Part shown: positions 24,807 through 34,005 of the stretch, in pieces
How positions within the stretch are numbered: the stretch's first letter is position 1
How the letters are laid out: each line of letters opens with the position of its first letter
From: Chitinispirillum sp.
GTDB taxonomy: Bacteria > Fibrobacterota > Chitinivibrionia > Chitinivibrionales > Chitinispirillaceae
Direction: 5' to 3'
Assembly: GCA_007115975.1 (NCBI GenBank)
Contig: SKJJ01000207.1
Span: 1 to 37,790, forward strand
Length of the DNA: 37,790 nucleotides
Position numbers and translations under genes: made by a program
The notes under the pieces: model-generated
What the model saw: the letters and a program-made list of their open reading frames with translations, nothing else
Told to the model about the DNA's origin: nothing
The model's database searches: none

Positions 24807-27776
24807 TCACATAATGCCTGCAATATCCCTTGCCAGACGAACAATCAGATGGGGATTGTCTCTGGCCTCATATCGTCGCCAGATATCGTCAAGCTCTGTA
24901 TAATCACCAACATCAGCTGCGGCTATAAAAAGGGATGCAATAAGTACCCGTGTGGCGTAACCGTCAACTATCTTATCAAGGGGCAGTAACAATCTGGCCA
25001 GATCATTTACTGCGAACATATTGTAATTGCATAAGGCCCCAAAAAACTCCATCCACAGGGCCTCCTCATGGCCGAACTGCATATATGAAGTTTTTTTCCC
25101 GATAGCCTCCCAGACATTGGCCATTTCAGTTGCGGACAGGTACGGCAGTGTTTTTTCCAGAATTCTGAAGATGTCAACTTGCAACTGATAAAAGGATACC
25201 GCCTCTGGATTAGCGGCAGCATGCGCAAGTGTCATTAAAGCCGGATCTGAAATACTAACCGAAACACCACCATGGCCATCACCATGCACAAGCCTGTTGT
25301 AGTACTCCTTTGCATCATAAATGTCGGTAAGATTTGGTACATCGGGGAAAAAACGGTATAAATCAAACGGTATATAGACAGTATCCCACTCTGCAATTTT
25401 TCTCAATGGAACGACGGATTTTGCAATAGTGTTAAATTCCTCCACATGATTACCCATATAGCGGTGTTTAACAGCATGCAGATCTACAAAGGGGTGGTAA
25501 TCAGAGTTTGCAGGATAGGGGTAATGGTCTATCAGCGGATCCAGAACTTTATTGCCGGTAAACCTTAGATGTCTGATATCATCAATTGAGCTGAACCCCA
25601 TTCTCTTTAAACTGTTACCAAGGGTTTCAATTTCGAAAACATCCCGTTTTACACTAAGATCAGCTGCGGGATTTTCACTTGCGACTATAATGTAATCAGA
25701 GCCAACAGAGAACAGTTCGTAGCGCGGGAAGTTCTCCCGCAATGCTTTCAGTATTGAAGCAACAACTGAAATATCACACTCATATTTATGAAACCACTGC
25801 ACCAGAATACCATCCTGATTAAGGTGGTTTTTAATGCGGGCGAAAAACTCTTTTGAAAAGAGCCCGGACACGCCGCTGACCCATGGATTGGATGGTTCAG
25901 AGATTATGATATCGTAGGTCTTGTTGCGTGATGAAAAGAAGGATTTTGCGTCTGCATAATAGATGTTGGATCGATCATCGGTAAAGGTGTTGGCCACCCG
26001 CTCCCCCATCCTTTTTGCAGCTCTTACCATCTCCCGTTCTATTTCGATTACATCCACACTTTCAAACTGATCATCATACAAAAGATAATGACTTGTCATT
26101 CCGGCTCCCATACCGATAACCGCAGCATCGGCAGCCTGATCCTTAATGACCATCGGAATAACCCCCAACATAGCCATGGTGTACTCATCACTGCTGTGTC
26201 CATCGAGCCCTATGCTTGCATCAGGCTTTCCGTTTGTTGACAGCACCATATTTCTGGCAGTTTCAAACAGAGAAACAGTAGCGGTCCTTCCATCACGATG
26301 GGAAACAATCCGTTTGTTAGTTGCTATATTCCCATACCTGAAAACACCCGAGGACATGAGAACCGGATCCAGATGCCCGAATGTTAGAGCAATAAGCACA
26401 ATCACTACGCATGCGGGAGTGAGGAGGGTTTTGAGTGCCTCTTGACGGGTCTCAGCAAAAGTATAAAGAATGTAAAGCCCTATAGCGATATCAAGAATTC
26501 CTCCCAACGACACCAGCAACCTCAAGCCAAACACCGGCATTACTACCCATATTGCCAGTATCACCCCGATAATTCCGCCAAAAGTGTTCAAGGCATACAC
26601 TTTACCAATAGCCTGCTCGCCAAACCCCTTTTTCATGAGTATATGGGTAACAAGAGGAATAACCATCCCGGCACAAACAGTGGTTGGCAACATCAGCAAA
26701 AGGCAGATAACGTGGGATATGATGTTGAAAAAGAAGTACCCCTCTTGATTTCTCTCAAGAGCATTAATCGTATACCTCATCACTTCAAACATATTGCCGT
26801 AGGTAAAAAGTGTGATCAGCGCTGTTGTCCCCATCAGTATCTGGACTATTGCAAGGAAACGGGGAACATTCTCTATTTTGTCTATTTTTTCTGCGATAAG
26901 AAAGCTTCCCAAGGCAAGTCCGAAGATAAATGCACTGAGCATCAGCTCAAAGGAGTGTGTTGAACTGCCAAGAACAAGACTCAGCATTCTGATCCAGCCG
27001 ATCTCGTACATAAATGAAGCTGTGGCGGTAAGACATGCAATTGCTAAAAGCGGGTGATAGTACCTTTTTTTTGAGTCAGGGGTAATAATTTCAAAACAGG
27101 CCTCCTTCTCTGAAGAAGCATTTACCGATGCGGCGGTTTGTAGAAGCAGATCACTGTTAGCATCCCTGCGGCAAAGGTAATAGACCAGTACCCCGACCAC
27201 CATATCAAATAAGCCACCAGTGACAATCGCGCCTCTTAGTCCGTATCGTTCAACAAGGAAAAAGCCGCTCCACAGAACACCAATCGAAGCTCCCAGGCTA
27301 TTTACAAAATAAAGTGTCGATATCTTATATCCACTGAGCCCCGGAAATTTACGCACAACACCACCAGCCATCAGAGGAAAGGTAGCACCAAGAAGCACCG
27401 ACTGGGGCAGAATGATTACGGATGCCGTAATCCATTTATACAGGGAAATCAACAATGGATTGTCAAGAAATGGTATCACCGTCTCGTAGGAAAAATCAAG
27501 GTACCTCAGGTAAAAACCATGAAAAAGCAGTGCAGCGATTCCCAGCAGCACCTGTACCAGTGCGTAGACCGACAGAAGATCTTTACATTTTGAAGTTTTT
27601 AGACTGACAATCCATGATCCAAGTGCCATCCCTCCCATGTAAATTACCAGGACAAGCGTCTGGGAATAGGCCGCATGGCCCAGGAAGTGCTTAATGTACT
27701 GAGACCATATCGACTCGTAGATTAATCCTGAAATGCCGGCTATGAAAAAAATTACAAAGTAGATATAGATAAACAT
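24807..27776 (-). CDS. Fused MFS-like membrane protein / spermidine-synthase-like methyltransferase-fold protein
   Basis: 989 residues. The N-terminal half has two blocks of membrane spans (about 1-200 and 240-470), each opening with a SGLIYE/SFMYEIGW-type signature known from fused MFS/spermidine-synthase proteins. Residues about 490-720 form the Rossmann domain: VIGMGAGMTSHYLL, VDVIEIEREMV, YYADAKSFF, DIIISEPSNPWVSGVSGLFS and FFARIKNHLNQDGILVQWF. The last 230 residues are not recognised. The substrate is unknown; a classical polyamine role should not be assumed. It starts 11 bp after a tyrosine phosphatase gene, so they probably form one operon. The ribosome site is poor. Confidence 0.85.
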   Translation of the reverse strand: MFIYIYFVIFFIAGISGLIYESIWSQYIKHFLGHAAYSQTLVLVIYMGGMALGSWIVSLKTSKCKDLLSVYALVQVLLGIAALLFHGFYLRYLDFSYETVIPFLDNPLLISLYKWITASVIILPQSVLLGATFPLMAGGVVRKFPGLSGYKISTLYFVNSLGASIGVLWSGFFLVERYGLRGAIVTGGLFDMVVGVLVYYLCRRDANSDLLLQTAASVNASSEKEACFEIITPDSKKRYYHPLLAIACLTATASFMYEIGWIRMLSLVLGSSTHSFELMLSAFIFGLALGSFLIAEKIDKIENVPRFLAIVQILMGTTALITLFTYGNMFEVMRYTINALERNQEGYFFFNIISHVICLLLMLPTTVCAGMVIPLVTHILMKKGFGEQAIGKVYALNTFGGIIGVILAIWVVMPVFGLRLLVSLGGILDIAIGLYILYTFAETRQEALKTLLTPACVVIVLIALTFGHLDPVLMSSGVFRYGNIATNKRIVSHRDGRTATVSLFETARNMVLSTNGKPDASIGLDGHSSDEYTMAMLGVIPMVIKDQAADAAVIGMGAGMTSHYLLYDDQFESVDVIEIEREMVRAAKRMGERVANTFTDDRSNIYYADAKSFFSSRNKTYDIIISEPSNPWVSGVSGLFSKEFFARIKNHLNQDGILVQWFHKYECDISVVASILKALRENFPRYELFSVGSDYIIVASENPAADLSVKRDVFEIETLGNSLKRMGFSSIDDIRHLRFTGNKVLDPLIDHYPYPANSDYHPFVDLHAVKHRYMGNHVEEFNTIAKSVVPLRKIAEWDTVYIPFDLYRFFPDVPNLTDIYDAKEYYNRLVHGDGHGGVSVSISDPALMTLAHAAANPEAVSFYQLQVDIFRILEKTLPYLSATEMANVWEAIGKKTSYMQFGHEEALWMEFFGALCNYNMFAVNDLARLLLPLDKIVDGYATRVLIASLFIAAADVGDYTELDDIWRRYEARDNPHLIVRLARDIAGIM

Positions 27777-27787
27777 CAGCTAATACG

Positions 27788-28585
27788 TCATCCCATCAAT
27801 ATAGAACGCAAACAGTTTACAGACCCGTCATCCAGCGCCAGTCCCCTGTCCAGATAATCTTTGAATGATCCATACTCTCTTTTAATTGTTTGAAAAGAGT
27901 TATCAAGGAACTCTTTGTTTACCTCAATTAATGGCATCAGCTTCTCCCGCGTCATCCCAAAGAGGCGCATAAATAGCAGTATACTGTTTAATCTCTTTTC
28001 AAAGCCACCCCTGTACTCGTTGGACAGAAGGTAATCCTGCTGAATAGTCTCTTTTGGGAACCCCAAAATGGCCAGTATCAGTGCGCATGCAAAACCGGTA
28101 CGGTCTTTTCCACCTGTGCAGTGGATTAAAACCGGCAGGTTCTCTTTTTGGCAGATAACTGAAAGAAGATTTGAAAACTGCACATTGAAGAGCAGTACAA
28201 AATCGGCGTACTGATCAATCATCACCTGGTGAAAATCAGTTCCCCTGAATTTTCCGGTCAATAGAGCTCCCACTCTCTTATGGAAAATCATGTACTCAAT
28301 GTTTTTGGGAGAAACAGACACGTTTATATACCTGACCGGGGAGTCTTTGGGCAACCGGTCCGGCTTGGCTTTTGATTCTATATCTGCCCGAAGATCACAG
28401 ATAGTTCTGATACCAAGCAGAGATAACCGCCGCAGATCATCCTTTGTTGCACAATCCAGACTGCCACTTCTGAAAATTGTACCCTCTTTTATGGATTTGC
28501 CACTGTTATCCCTGTACCCACCCAACTGACGAAAATTCAGGATTGAGTCCATTTTTATCACTTCAGAGCCCTGAGACTGTCTCAT
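27788..28585 (-). CDS. Tyrosine/dual-specificity phosphatase (Y_phosphatase3 type)
   Basis: 265 residues with the phosphatase signature HCTGGKDRTG (155-164; nucleophile Cys156, Arg162). The N-terminal NFRQLGGYRDNSGKSIKEG and FRSGSL segments are typical of the bacterial family that acts on phosphotyrosine and, in some members, phosphoinositides. No signal peptide is seen, so it is probably cytosolic. The ATG at 28585 has GGGA at a usable distance; a second ATG at 28552 starts exactly at the family homology and remains possible. It is followed closely by the MFS/spermidine-synthase fusion. Confidence 0.85.
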   Translation of the reverse strand: MRQSQGSEVIKMDSILNFRQLGGYRDNSGKSIKEGTIFRSGSLDCATKDDLRRLSLLGIRTICDLRADIESKAKPDRLPKDSPVRYINVSVSPKNIEYMIFHKRVGALLTGKFRGTDFHQVMIDQYADFVLLFNVQFSNLLSVICQKENLPVLIHCTGGKDRTGFACALILAILGFPKETIQQDYLLSNEYRGGFEKRLNSILLFMRLFGMTREKLMPLIEVNKEFLDNSFQTIKREYGSFKDYLDRGLALDDGSVNCLRSILMG

Positions 28586-28986
28586 CCGCTTCCCGCTTTG
28601 AAAAAAAACCAGTTAGATAGTTAAATATATAATGGGTTACCCCTAATTTATAGAAGAGATTGCCCCTGGGCACTAATTCCATTTTGGTTTGGTTGTTTTT
28701 TACCGGTGGTCCCGAATTTTACAGATACTGCAGGACTTTGATGGATTTATCTGGTATGAAGAGATGGCAGGATTTGGTTGTAGATGCACCCCCCCAAAAA
28801 AAATCACGGGTGTTACGATAAGGCAATTACAACTTTTTGTCAATTAACAAAGCTGTACAAACTTTCTGAATCAGAAGAATTGATCTATTGGTGTACCTGG
28901 TTTGCAGGTACATTTTCCCACGCTTCAGAGTTACTATATAGCCGAGTAATTTTTCAAGAAATTCCCTGTCGTTTCTTTTTATTTCT
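28586..28986. other. Intergenic stretch without recognisable gene
   Basis: About 400 bp that are AT-rich with C7 and A8 homopolymers near 28787-28802. A plus-strand frame (28784-29020) has no family features or ribosome site. No RNA gene or clear promoter is visible. Confidence 0.5.
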
Positions 28987-29382
28987 CTATTTGACTTTCT
29001 TGTTTTGTAACCTGCAATGACGCGTGGGAGCACTGCTTTTGGGTAACCCCAAAGCCCTTCTTCTCTGCCCTACTGCCACACTGGTCAAACCCAGCCTTTC
29101 GGCAATCTCCGGGTCACGCATTTGCAAAAGCAGCTTGCTGAAATGTTCTTTTACAATTCTTGTAACCACATTGATTTCCACCCCCGTATTCAGGGCGATA
29201 GAACGTATGGAAGATCGGTTTTCCCATTGGGAGGCAATTCTGGCTTTTACTGAAGGCTTTAAAAGCTCATACTCGATGAATTCTTCTGCTGGGACTTCCG
29301 GTCCACCAAAAAGATTGGTCTGAAGATACATTGCCTTTTTCGGGGCTTTAAATTTGCGAGTTGATTTTGTAGATTTTGTCAT
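28987..29382 (-). CDS. Small basic helix-turn-helix protein, unknown
   Basis: 131 residues, no family recognised. Two helix-turn-helix-like segments are visible: SIRSIALNTGVEINVVTRIV in the middle and DPEIAERLGLTSVAVGQRRR near the C-terminus. Both ends are basic (MTKSTKSTRKFKAPKK and HCRLQNKKVK). It is probably DNA-binding. ATG 29382 is chosen over an upstream TTG (29409); neither has an ideal ribosome site. It sits alone between two gene-poor gaps, as a recently acquired or degraded gene might. Confidence 0.5.
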   Translation of the reverse strand: MTKSTKSTRKFKAPKKAMYLQTNLFGGPEVPAEEFIEYELLKPSVKARIASQWENRSSIRSIALNTGVEINVVTRIVKEHFSKLLLQMRDPEIAERLGLTSVAVGQRRRALGLPKSSAPTRHCRLQNKKVK

Positions 29383-29409
29383 GGTGCATGCCAGTGTCCT
29401 TGACAGCAA

Positions 29410-29879
29410 AAGGGTTTTAGGGTAGAAACATTTAGTATATAATTACTTTTTTATAAATGAATTGTAAAGGGTTATGTGAAAAAAAAACGGCAAAAGAGAG
29501 GTTTTTACAGTTAGGGGGGGGAATCTCTCCCCTGGCTGCAACTCTGTTTTCAAGGGCCCTAACAGAGATCTTCCACCTCCATCTCACAGGTTAGCACTCT
29601 CCCTGCAATCTCACTATATCTTGACAAGAAAACAAGTGGCATCGCGTGTAAAACGGGTCTGTAAAAACTCCCTCAAACCAGAATTCCTAAAAACACTACA
29701 GCATCGATAGGTTTACAAAGTTTACTATTGTCCTGCCGTAATCCTCAAAGGTTAAAATAGTGAATTTCACCATTTTCATAACTGCGGTGCAAAAAGCAGG
29801 GTAGCCATAAACAACTGTTTCACCGAAAGCTTTTTGTTGATTTAGATAACTTTATCAAGAAGCGTCAAGTTAGTTTTTA
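29410..29879. other. Gene-free 470-bp gap downstream of the cellulase gene
   Basis: No credible reading frame. A G-run at about 29513-29520 is followed by TCTCCCC, forming a small GGGGA/TCCCC hairpin, and a self-complementary CTGTT...AACAG segment with a GGGCCC core lies at about 29545-29567. Neither has a U-tract in the right place to be a convincing terminator for the cellulase gene. Confidence 0.4.
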
Positions 29880-32345
29880 TCAAAACCCCATCCAGTGATC
29901 AAGCAGTTCTCTCTCTGAGGTCATAAGCACCCCTAAACCTTTGAATCGGGGAATGGTCAGGATCTGGTTTGGATATACAGTTGCTTTCCATATCACCCTG
30001 CCCTTAACATCAAATAGTCTGAGATCTGCTTTTTTTACACCCAGCCACTGGAAAGTGCGCCCTGAAATTACCCAGTTTGTCTGCTGAACTGAGCCTTTAT
30101 GCCGAATAGGCTGTACTGCAGCGGTATTCTCCACTGCAAAGAATACCACCGAATCGATCTGAACATTTGCCCAAGAGGCAGTGTTGGTGTAATTGACATT
30201 AAGTCCCTTTATCAAGGTGGGGTCAAAATCAAGAGAAGTGCCCCAGCCTCTCTGCAGCTCGGAAAACAGGATGGTTATCTCTGTATCTTCTCTGCCGGAA
30301 ATAGACTTTCCATGATAATTGTTGTCAGTAATACTGGTCATTGCCAAATCCACCCGAAAAGCCTGGTTTTCCTGGAATGAACCATAGATTTTAAAGCCAT
30401 CATACGCTGAAAGATCGCTGTTGGAAGCAGGTATTACAAAGCCAAAGCCTGTATAGGGATATTGAACACCTTCCCTTGGAGTGAGCAAAACACTGCGGCT
30501 GTTGCGGTCGACCCATTGAGCGGTGCTGTTACCTCCCTCTCCGTCATCTGAATAGAGGTACCAGGTGACCTGGTCAACCGGTACCATCCACTGTTCTGTT
30601 ATAGCAATATTGTCTTTTGGATCTTCGGGAAGGGATTGATCTGCAGGTGCCTGTTCGCTTGTGTTGCTTGCCAGTGCAAGCATCCATATTGCATATGCCT
30701 GGCTCATGGTGACAGTCTCCATAGTCATGAAATTTTTATCCCAGTCATAAAAGACTGCAGCACTGGTATTAAATTCACTCAGCGAACTTGACGGTGGAGT
30801 TCCGAAATACTGCTGCATCTGATCGTGAGTGGCAATATCACCGGGCCCCAGGGCTACCGCTCCGTGGGGAAAATTTCCGGTTAAGGAGTAGATCTGACTA
30901 TACACATTTCTTACACTGTTGGGCAATCGGGTGGTGGCCATAAAGCTTACGCCCCAGTTGTTTCTGCCAAACAGAAGGTCGACCATCAGAAGGTGAAGCT
31001 TGCGGACCTCTTCAGAGGGATAAATCATATTCCATGAACCAGCGGCAGCACCTGCGGCATTCCAGTTGAGAAGCGATGCCCAGACATAGGTAAGAGGAAT
31101 ACCCCAAACCTCATCCATGTTGTTTACAAAGCGGTCAATATCCCCTTGTGCTGCAGTTCTGGAGGGTTCGTGGTGCTCTTGCAGACCAGTATTTACACTA
31201 AAATTGTAGGTACCCCAGCCAATCCAGTAACCGCTCTCAGGTGCAAGCTCTCTTGAAAAGTCAAGCCAGGAGGTTTGATCGGTGGCTCTGTAAAGTTCGA
31301 ATGCCCCAAGAGCCATGTTGTCACTGAGAGTATTGTCTCTGTAGAAATCGTTGGTTGCATCCTTCTCGTAGGCACCAACAGTGAGCGCATCAGGTTGACG
31401 AGCCCTGTCCATAATTGATAATGCTTTATCCAGAAAGTCATCCGCCCTCTGGGTGTCGCCTATTTCTCTGAAGATTCTTGAGCCCTTTGCCAGAGCTGCC
31501 GAAGTCAGGCCCATGTGGACCGGACTGATTGCGCTCAGAGCAGGACGTTGTCCATCAAGGGCATCATTCTCAGGCATCCTTATCCCCTGATTGTGGTCTG
31601 CAGCATCACCCACCTGTATCACGAAGAGATCGGGGTGCGGATGCAGCTTCATTAGGTAGTCGAGCCCGTGAAGTGCTTCATCGAGAATGTCGGGAAGCTC
31701 ACTTGTGGAGATGACTTTAGTAAATGCAAGCGGATTGGATTCCCAGGCCTCAAGAAGGTAATAGACGGTTGTGGCAATGGTTAGCGTAAATTTGATATAA
31801 TCACCTGCATCATACCAGCCGCCAAGACAGTCAACTGTCTGTTTCGGAGAGGCCTCTGTCCAGTTTCCATCTTCGGGTGCACCATCGATAACATGAACAA
31901 TGGCTGCAGAATCCCCGCCATGTGAAAACCCGTGGTTGAAGGCATCCTCTGTACCACTGCGCGCGGTCCTGAGGTGTCTAAGTGCATCGGTGATAAAAAC
32001 CGAGTATGGGTGCTGTGTGATTCTTATGGGAGCCTCTTCTGTGCCAATCTTAAAGGTATAATCACCGACATCCTCAAGAGTGGTGAAATCAATCAGGTGA
32101 TTAAATGGGTGACTTGTGTGGTCACCTGCCCCGGCACTACTTTCAGGTACAGTGCCACCGAGCACAACGGTAGTATCAATTTCAATGTTCCAGTTTTGAC
32201 CCCTTAGATCGGTATCGGATATGAGGACAAGTGATTTGGGGCGAACCGGAAGATACCCTGCCAGATTATACCGTATGTGCACCTGAGCATGAAGGCTTGC
32301 ACCAAGCAGAAGAGAGATACTAAAAGCTATCCGGAAGTATTTCAT
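29880..32345 (-). CDS. Secreted glycoside hydrolase family 9 cellulase with CelD_N-type domain and sorting-like C-terminus
   Basis: 821 residues. The signal peptide (1-20, ending SLHA-Q) is followed by an Ig-like N-terminal domain (about 21-115), then the GH9 catalytic (alpha/alpha)6 domain (about 118-562): WYDAGDYIKF with catalytic Asp179/Asp182, LFGRNNWGVSF, PHGAVALGPGD, and the acid Glu in SEFNTSAAVFYDW (Glu524). It should cleave beta-1,4-glucan. Residues about 575-740 look like a beta-sandwich carbohydrate-binding-type region. The end (VKKADLRLFDVKGRVIWKA...) resembles type IX secretion sorting domains. ATG 32345 is preferred to one five codons upstream because AAGGA lies five bases before it. 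Confidence 0.9.
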   Translation of the reverse strand: MKYFRIAFSISLLLGASLHAQVHIRYNLAGYLPVRPKSLVLISDTDLRGQNWNIEIDTTVVLGGTVPESSAGAGDHTSHPFNHLIDFTTLEDVGDYTFKIGTEEAPIRITQHPYSVFITDALRHLRTARSGTEDAFNHGFSHGGDSAAIVHVIDGAPEDGNWTEASPKQTVDCLGGWYDAGDYIKFTLTIATTVYYLLEAWESNPLAFTKVISTSELPDILDEALHGLDYLMKLHPHPDLFVIQVGDAADHNQGIRMPENDALDGQRPALSAISPVHMGLTSAALAKGSRIFREIGDTQRADDFLDKALSIMDRARQPDALTVGAYEKDATNDFYRDNTLSDNMALGAFELYRATDQTSWLDFSRELAPESGYWIGWGTYNFSVNTGLQEHHEPSRTAAQGDIDRFVNNMDEVWGIPLTYVWASLLNWNAAGAAAGSWNMIYPSEEVRKLHLLMVDLLFGRNNWGVSFMATTRLPNSVRNVYSQIYSLTGNFPHGAVALGPGDIATHDQMQQYFGTPPSSSLSEFNTSAAVFYDWDKNFMTMETVTMSQAYAIWMLALASNTSEQAPADQSLPEDPKDNIAITEQWMVPVDQVTWYLYSDDGEGGNSTAQWVDRNSRSVLLTPREGVQYPYTGFGFVIPASNSDLSAYDGFKIYGSFQENQAFRVDLAMTSITDNNYHGKSISGREDTEITILFSELQRGWGTSLDFDPTLIKGLNVNYTNTASWANVQIDSVVFFAVENTAAVQPIRHKGSVQQTNWVISGRTFQWLGVKKADLRLFDVKGRVIWKATVYPNQILTIPRFKGLGVLMTSERELLDHWMGF

Positions 32346-32432
32346 GGTAATCCTTTTCATTGAGTGCTGCCACTTTTCCCTACTGCTTCAAGCCACCTTT
32401 TTCCAAAATACACTTCGCTCCTGAAACTCTTT

Positions 32433-32461
32433 ATAATAAATCACATTTGAAAAATTTGCAA
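32433..32461 (-). promoter_or_regulatory. Sigma70-type promoter of the cellulase gene
   Basis: On the minus strand TTGCAA (32461-32456) and TATTAT (32438-32433) are 17 bp apart. The predicted start near 32426 gives a leader of about 80 nt. Confidence 0.45.
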
Positions 32462-32968
32462 ATCAAAAACAGAGAACCCGTTCTATATCTTATCCATCTT
32501 TACGCCCTCTTCGTTTTATTCTCACGTCCACGCCAATCGGTACTGCGGGAAGGTCGCCCCAACAAACTTTGGTTCAGCTATATTTTTAGTTTTCGTTGGG
32601 AGGGAGATGGTGCGGTTGGAGGAGGAGTGGGAGATTTAATCTCTGCGTTTCCATCTCCGGAACAGCTGCGTTTTATTCTCACCCCCCTGGCAGAAATGAG
32701 CCCTTGGCAAATTTAACTTCACTTGTCTTGCGTTCTTTTCTGTTGAAACCTATCTTGAATTTGTACCTTTTGAGAGTCTGTTTTCTTGTTGGTTCTTATT
32801 TGTTTTACACCTGTAACTTACTTCATTAAAGGCCTCAGGGATGATATTTTTTCGTCAATGTATCATTGAACCTGGAGAAAACAGAACATCAGTGTGAGGA
32901 GTGCATCCAAGGAGGGATCAGTCTTTGCGATTGAATAAATTTTCTAACAAGGCCTATAAAGGTTGTAT
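32462..32968. other. Intergenic region with a 14-nt direct repeat
   Basis: No credible gene; the plus-strand frames here (for example 32360-32716) have no ribosome site or family features. The string CGTTTTATTCTCAC occurs twice (32512-32525 and 32669-32682), bracketing a G-rich segment around 32598-32635. This could be a remnant of an insertion or chance. Confidence 0.4.
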
Positions 32969-32998
32969 ATGAAAATCTTCAAAATGGTGAATAGATAA
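32969..32998 (+). CDS. Nine-codon mini-ORF overlapping the phosphopantetheinyl transferase start
   Basis: ATG at 32969 with AAAGG six bases upstream reads MKIFKMVNR and stops with TAA at 32996-32998, sharing one base with the next ATG (TAATG). The arrangement is typical of translational coupling or a regulatory upstream ORF. Too short to judge by homology. Confidence 0.3.
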   Translation: MKIFKMVNR

Positions 32999-33738
32999 TG
33001 TGTAAAGATAAAATCACCGGTGCTCCTGAGAGCACACCCCAAATATTTGCTGTTCCCTGCGCAAACAACATTAACGAGAACTGTTTTTCTGCACTTTATC
33101 AGTTTTGCAGCTCTGAGCGTCGCCAGAAAGTCAAATCGTTTCAGTTCAGGGAAGATGCATGCAGATCCCTCACAGGTGAAGCGCTCATAAGGTATGCAAT
33201 CTTCGCCAACACCCAAATAATGGAAAATGGCAGTTCATTTATAACAAACAGTTATGGAAAGCCATCTCTTCCCAATTCCAGTCTTCAATTCAATATCTCC
33301 CACTCCGGTAAATGGGTCGTATGCGCAATTGACAGATTCGATATTGGGATTGACATAGAAAAGAACAGAAACGTCTCTCAGGATTTGAGCAGCAATTTTT
33401 CACCCGAAGAGAAGGAGTTACTGAGTGAATGCACTTGCGAAAAACATTTTACGGAGGTGTTCTTCAGAATCTGGACATTGAAGGAGAGTTATATAAAATC
33501 CATAGGAGAAGGATTTTCATGTCCGTTTGACAGCTTTGCCTGTATTCCGGGAAAGGAATGTACGGTTGAGCTGAAAAGGTATAATCAAGATCTTCCGACA
33601 AGACATCTAAAAACACTCTCTGTTGAACAAGGTTATAGTTCTGCAGTCTGTACCACAGAAAAATTCAAGCAAATAGCGGTAACCATCATAAGCGTTTCAG
33701 ATCTTATAGGTAAACTTGGTATTGGTATCTACTTGTAA
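32998..33738 (+). CDS. Sfp-type 4'-phosphopantetheinyl transferase
   Basis: 246 residues. It transfers phosphopantetheine from CoA to carrier-protein serines. Sfp motifs: NISHSGKWVVCA (99-110), GIDIE (117-121; Mg ligands Asp119, Glu121) and WTLKESYIK (159-167). The length is that of the Sfp group that serves polyketide/non-ribosomal or secondary carrier proteins rather than AcpS. No carrier protein or synthase gene is in the window. The GGTGA site upstream is weak, and the gene may depend on coupling with the mini-ORF before it. Confidence 0.88.
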   Translation: MCKDKITGAPESTPQIFAVPCANNINENCFSALYQFCSSERRQKVKSFQFREDACRSLTGEALIRYAIFANTQIMENGSSFITNSYGKPSLPNSSLQFNISHSGKWVVCAIDRFDIGIDIEKNRNVSQDLSSNFSPEEKELLSECTCEKHFTEVFFRIWTLKESYIKSIGEGFSCPFDSFACIPGKECTVELKRYNQDLPTRHLKTLSVEQGYSSAVCTTEKFKQIAVTIISVSDLIGKLGIGIYL

Positions 33739-33917
33739 TCTTGTCCGATTAAGAGCACATGGATAGTCTGCGATCAGTAGCTCTCTGGAGATAATCATCA
33801 TGGACAGATCTTTAAACCGGAAGAAGTTATCGAACCTGCATTTTGGTCTCTGCTCGATTTAATACTTTTTCAATTCATTCTATACTTTAAATAGTTACAC
33901 CGCCTCGATCATCCTTA

Positions 33918-33975
33918 GGTGCTTACATTGATTGGTGCTCACATATATCAATTGAGAATTGGCACCCTATTTGAA
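33918..33975 (+). promoter_or_regulatory. Sigma54-like promoter and direct repeat upstream of the PEP-CTERM gene
   Basis: TGGCAC (33960-33965), five bases, then TTGAA (33971-33975) fits the -24/-12 pattern TGGCAC-N5-TTGCA with one key change (GC to GA at -12). The start is predicted near 33986. Just upstream GGTGCTTACAT (33918-33928) and GGTGCTCACAT (33934-33944) form an 11-nt direct repeat at a 16-bp interval, a candidate activator site, although closer than usual for sigma54 enhancers. Confidence 0.45.
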
Positions 33976-33983
33976 AGTAGATA

Positions 33984-34005
33984 AAGACACACTATAGTGT
34001 GTCTT
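33984..34005 (+). promoter_or_regulatory. Perfect 22-bp palindrome followed by T-run in the PEP-CTERM 5' region
   Basis: AAGACACAC, TATA, GTGTGTCTT is a perfect palindrome followed by A and seven T. It lies 31 bp before the start codon. If transcription starts near 33986 the mRNA would begin with this hairpin, which could stabilise its 5' end. Alternatives are an intrinsic terminator for the phosphopantetheinyl transferase gene or a protein-binding palindrome. Confidence 0.6.

Noticed and set aside
28784-29020. 78-residue plus-strand frame
   Set aside because: No ribosome site, biased toward hydrophobic/aromatic residues from AT-rich DNA, overlaps the better supported HTH gene.
32360-32716. 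118-residue plus-strand frame upstream of the phosphopantetheinyl transferase
   Set aside because: Covers the cellulase promoter region, has no domain or ribosome site.
33800-33862. 20-codon frame with GGAG upstream, before the PEP-CTERM gene
   Set aside because: Too short to support, no special composition and no link to a terminator; recorded only as a possibility.
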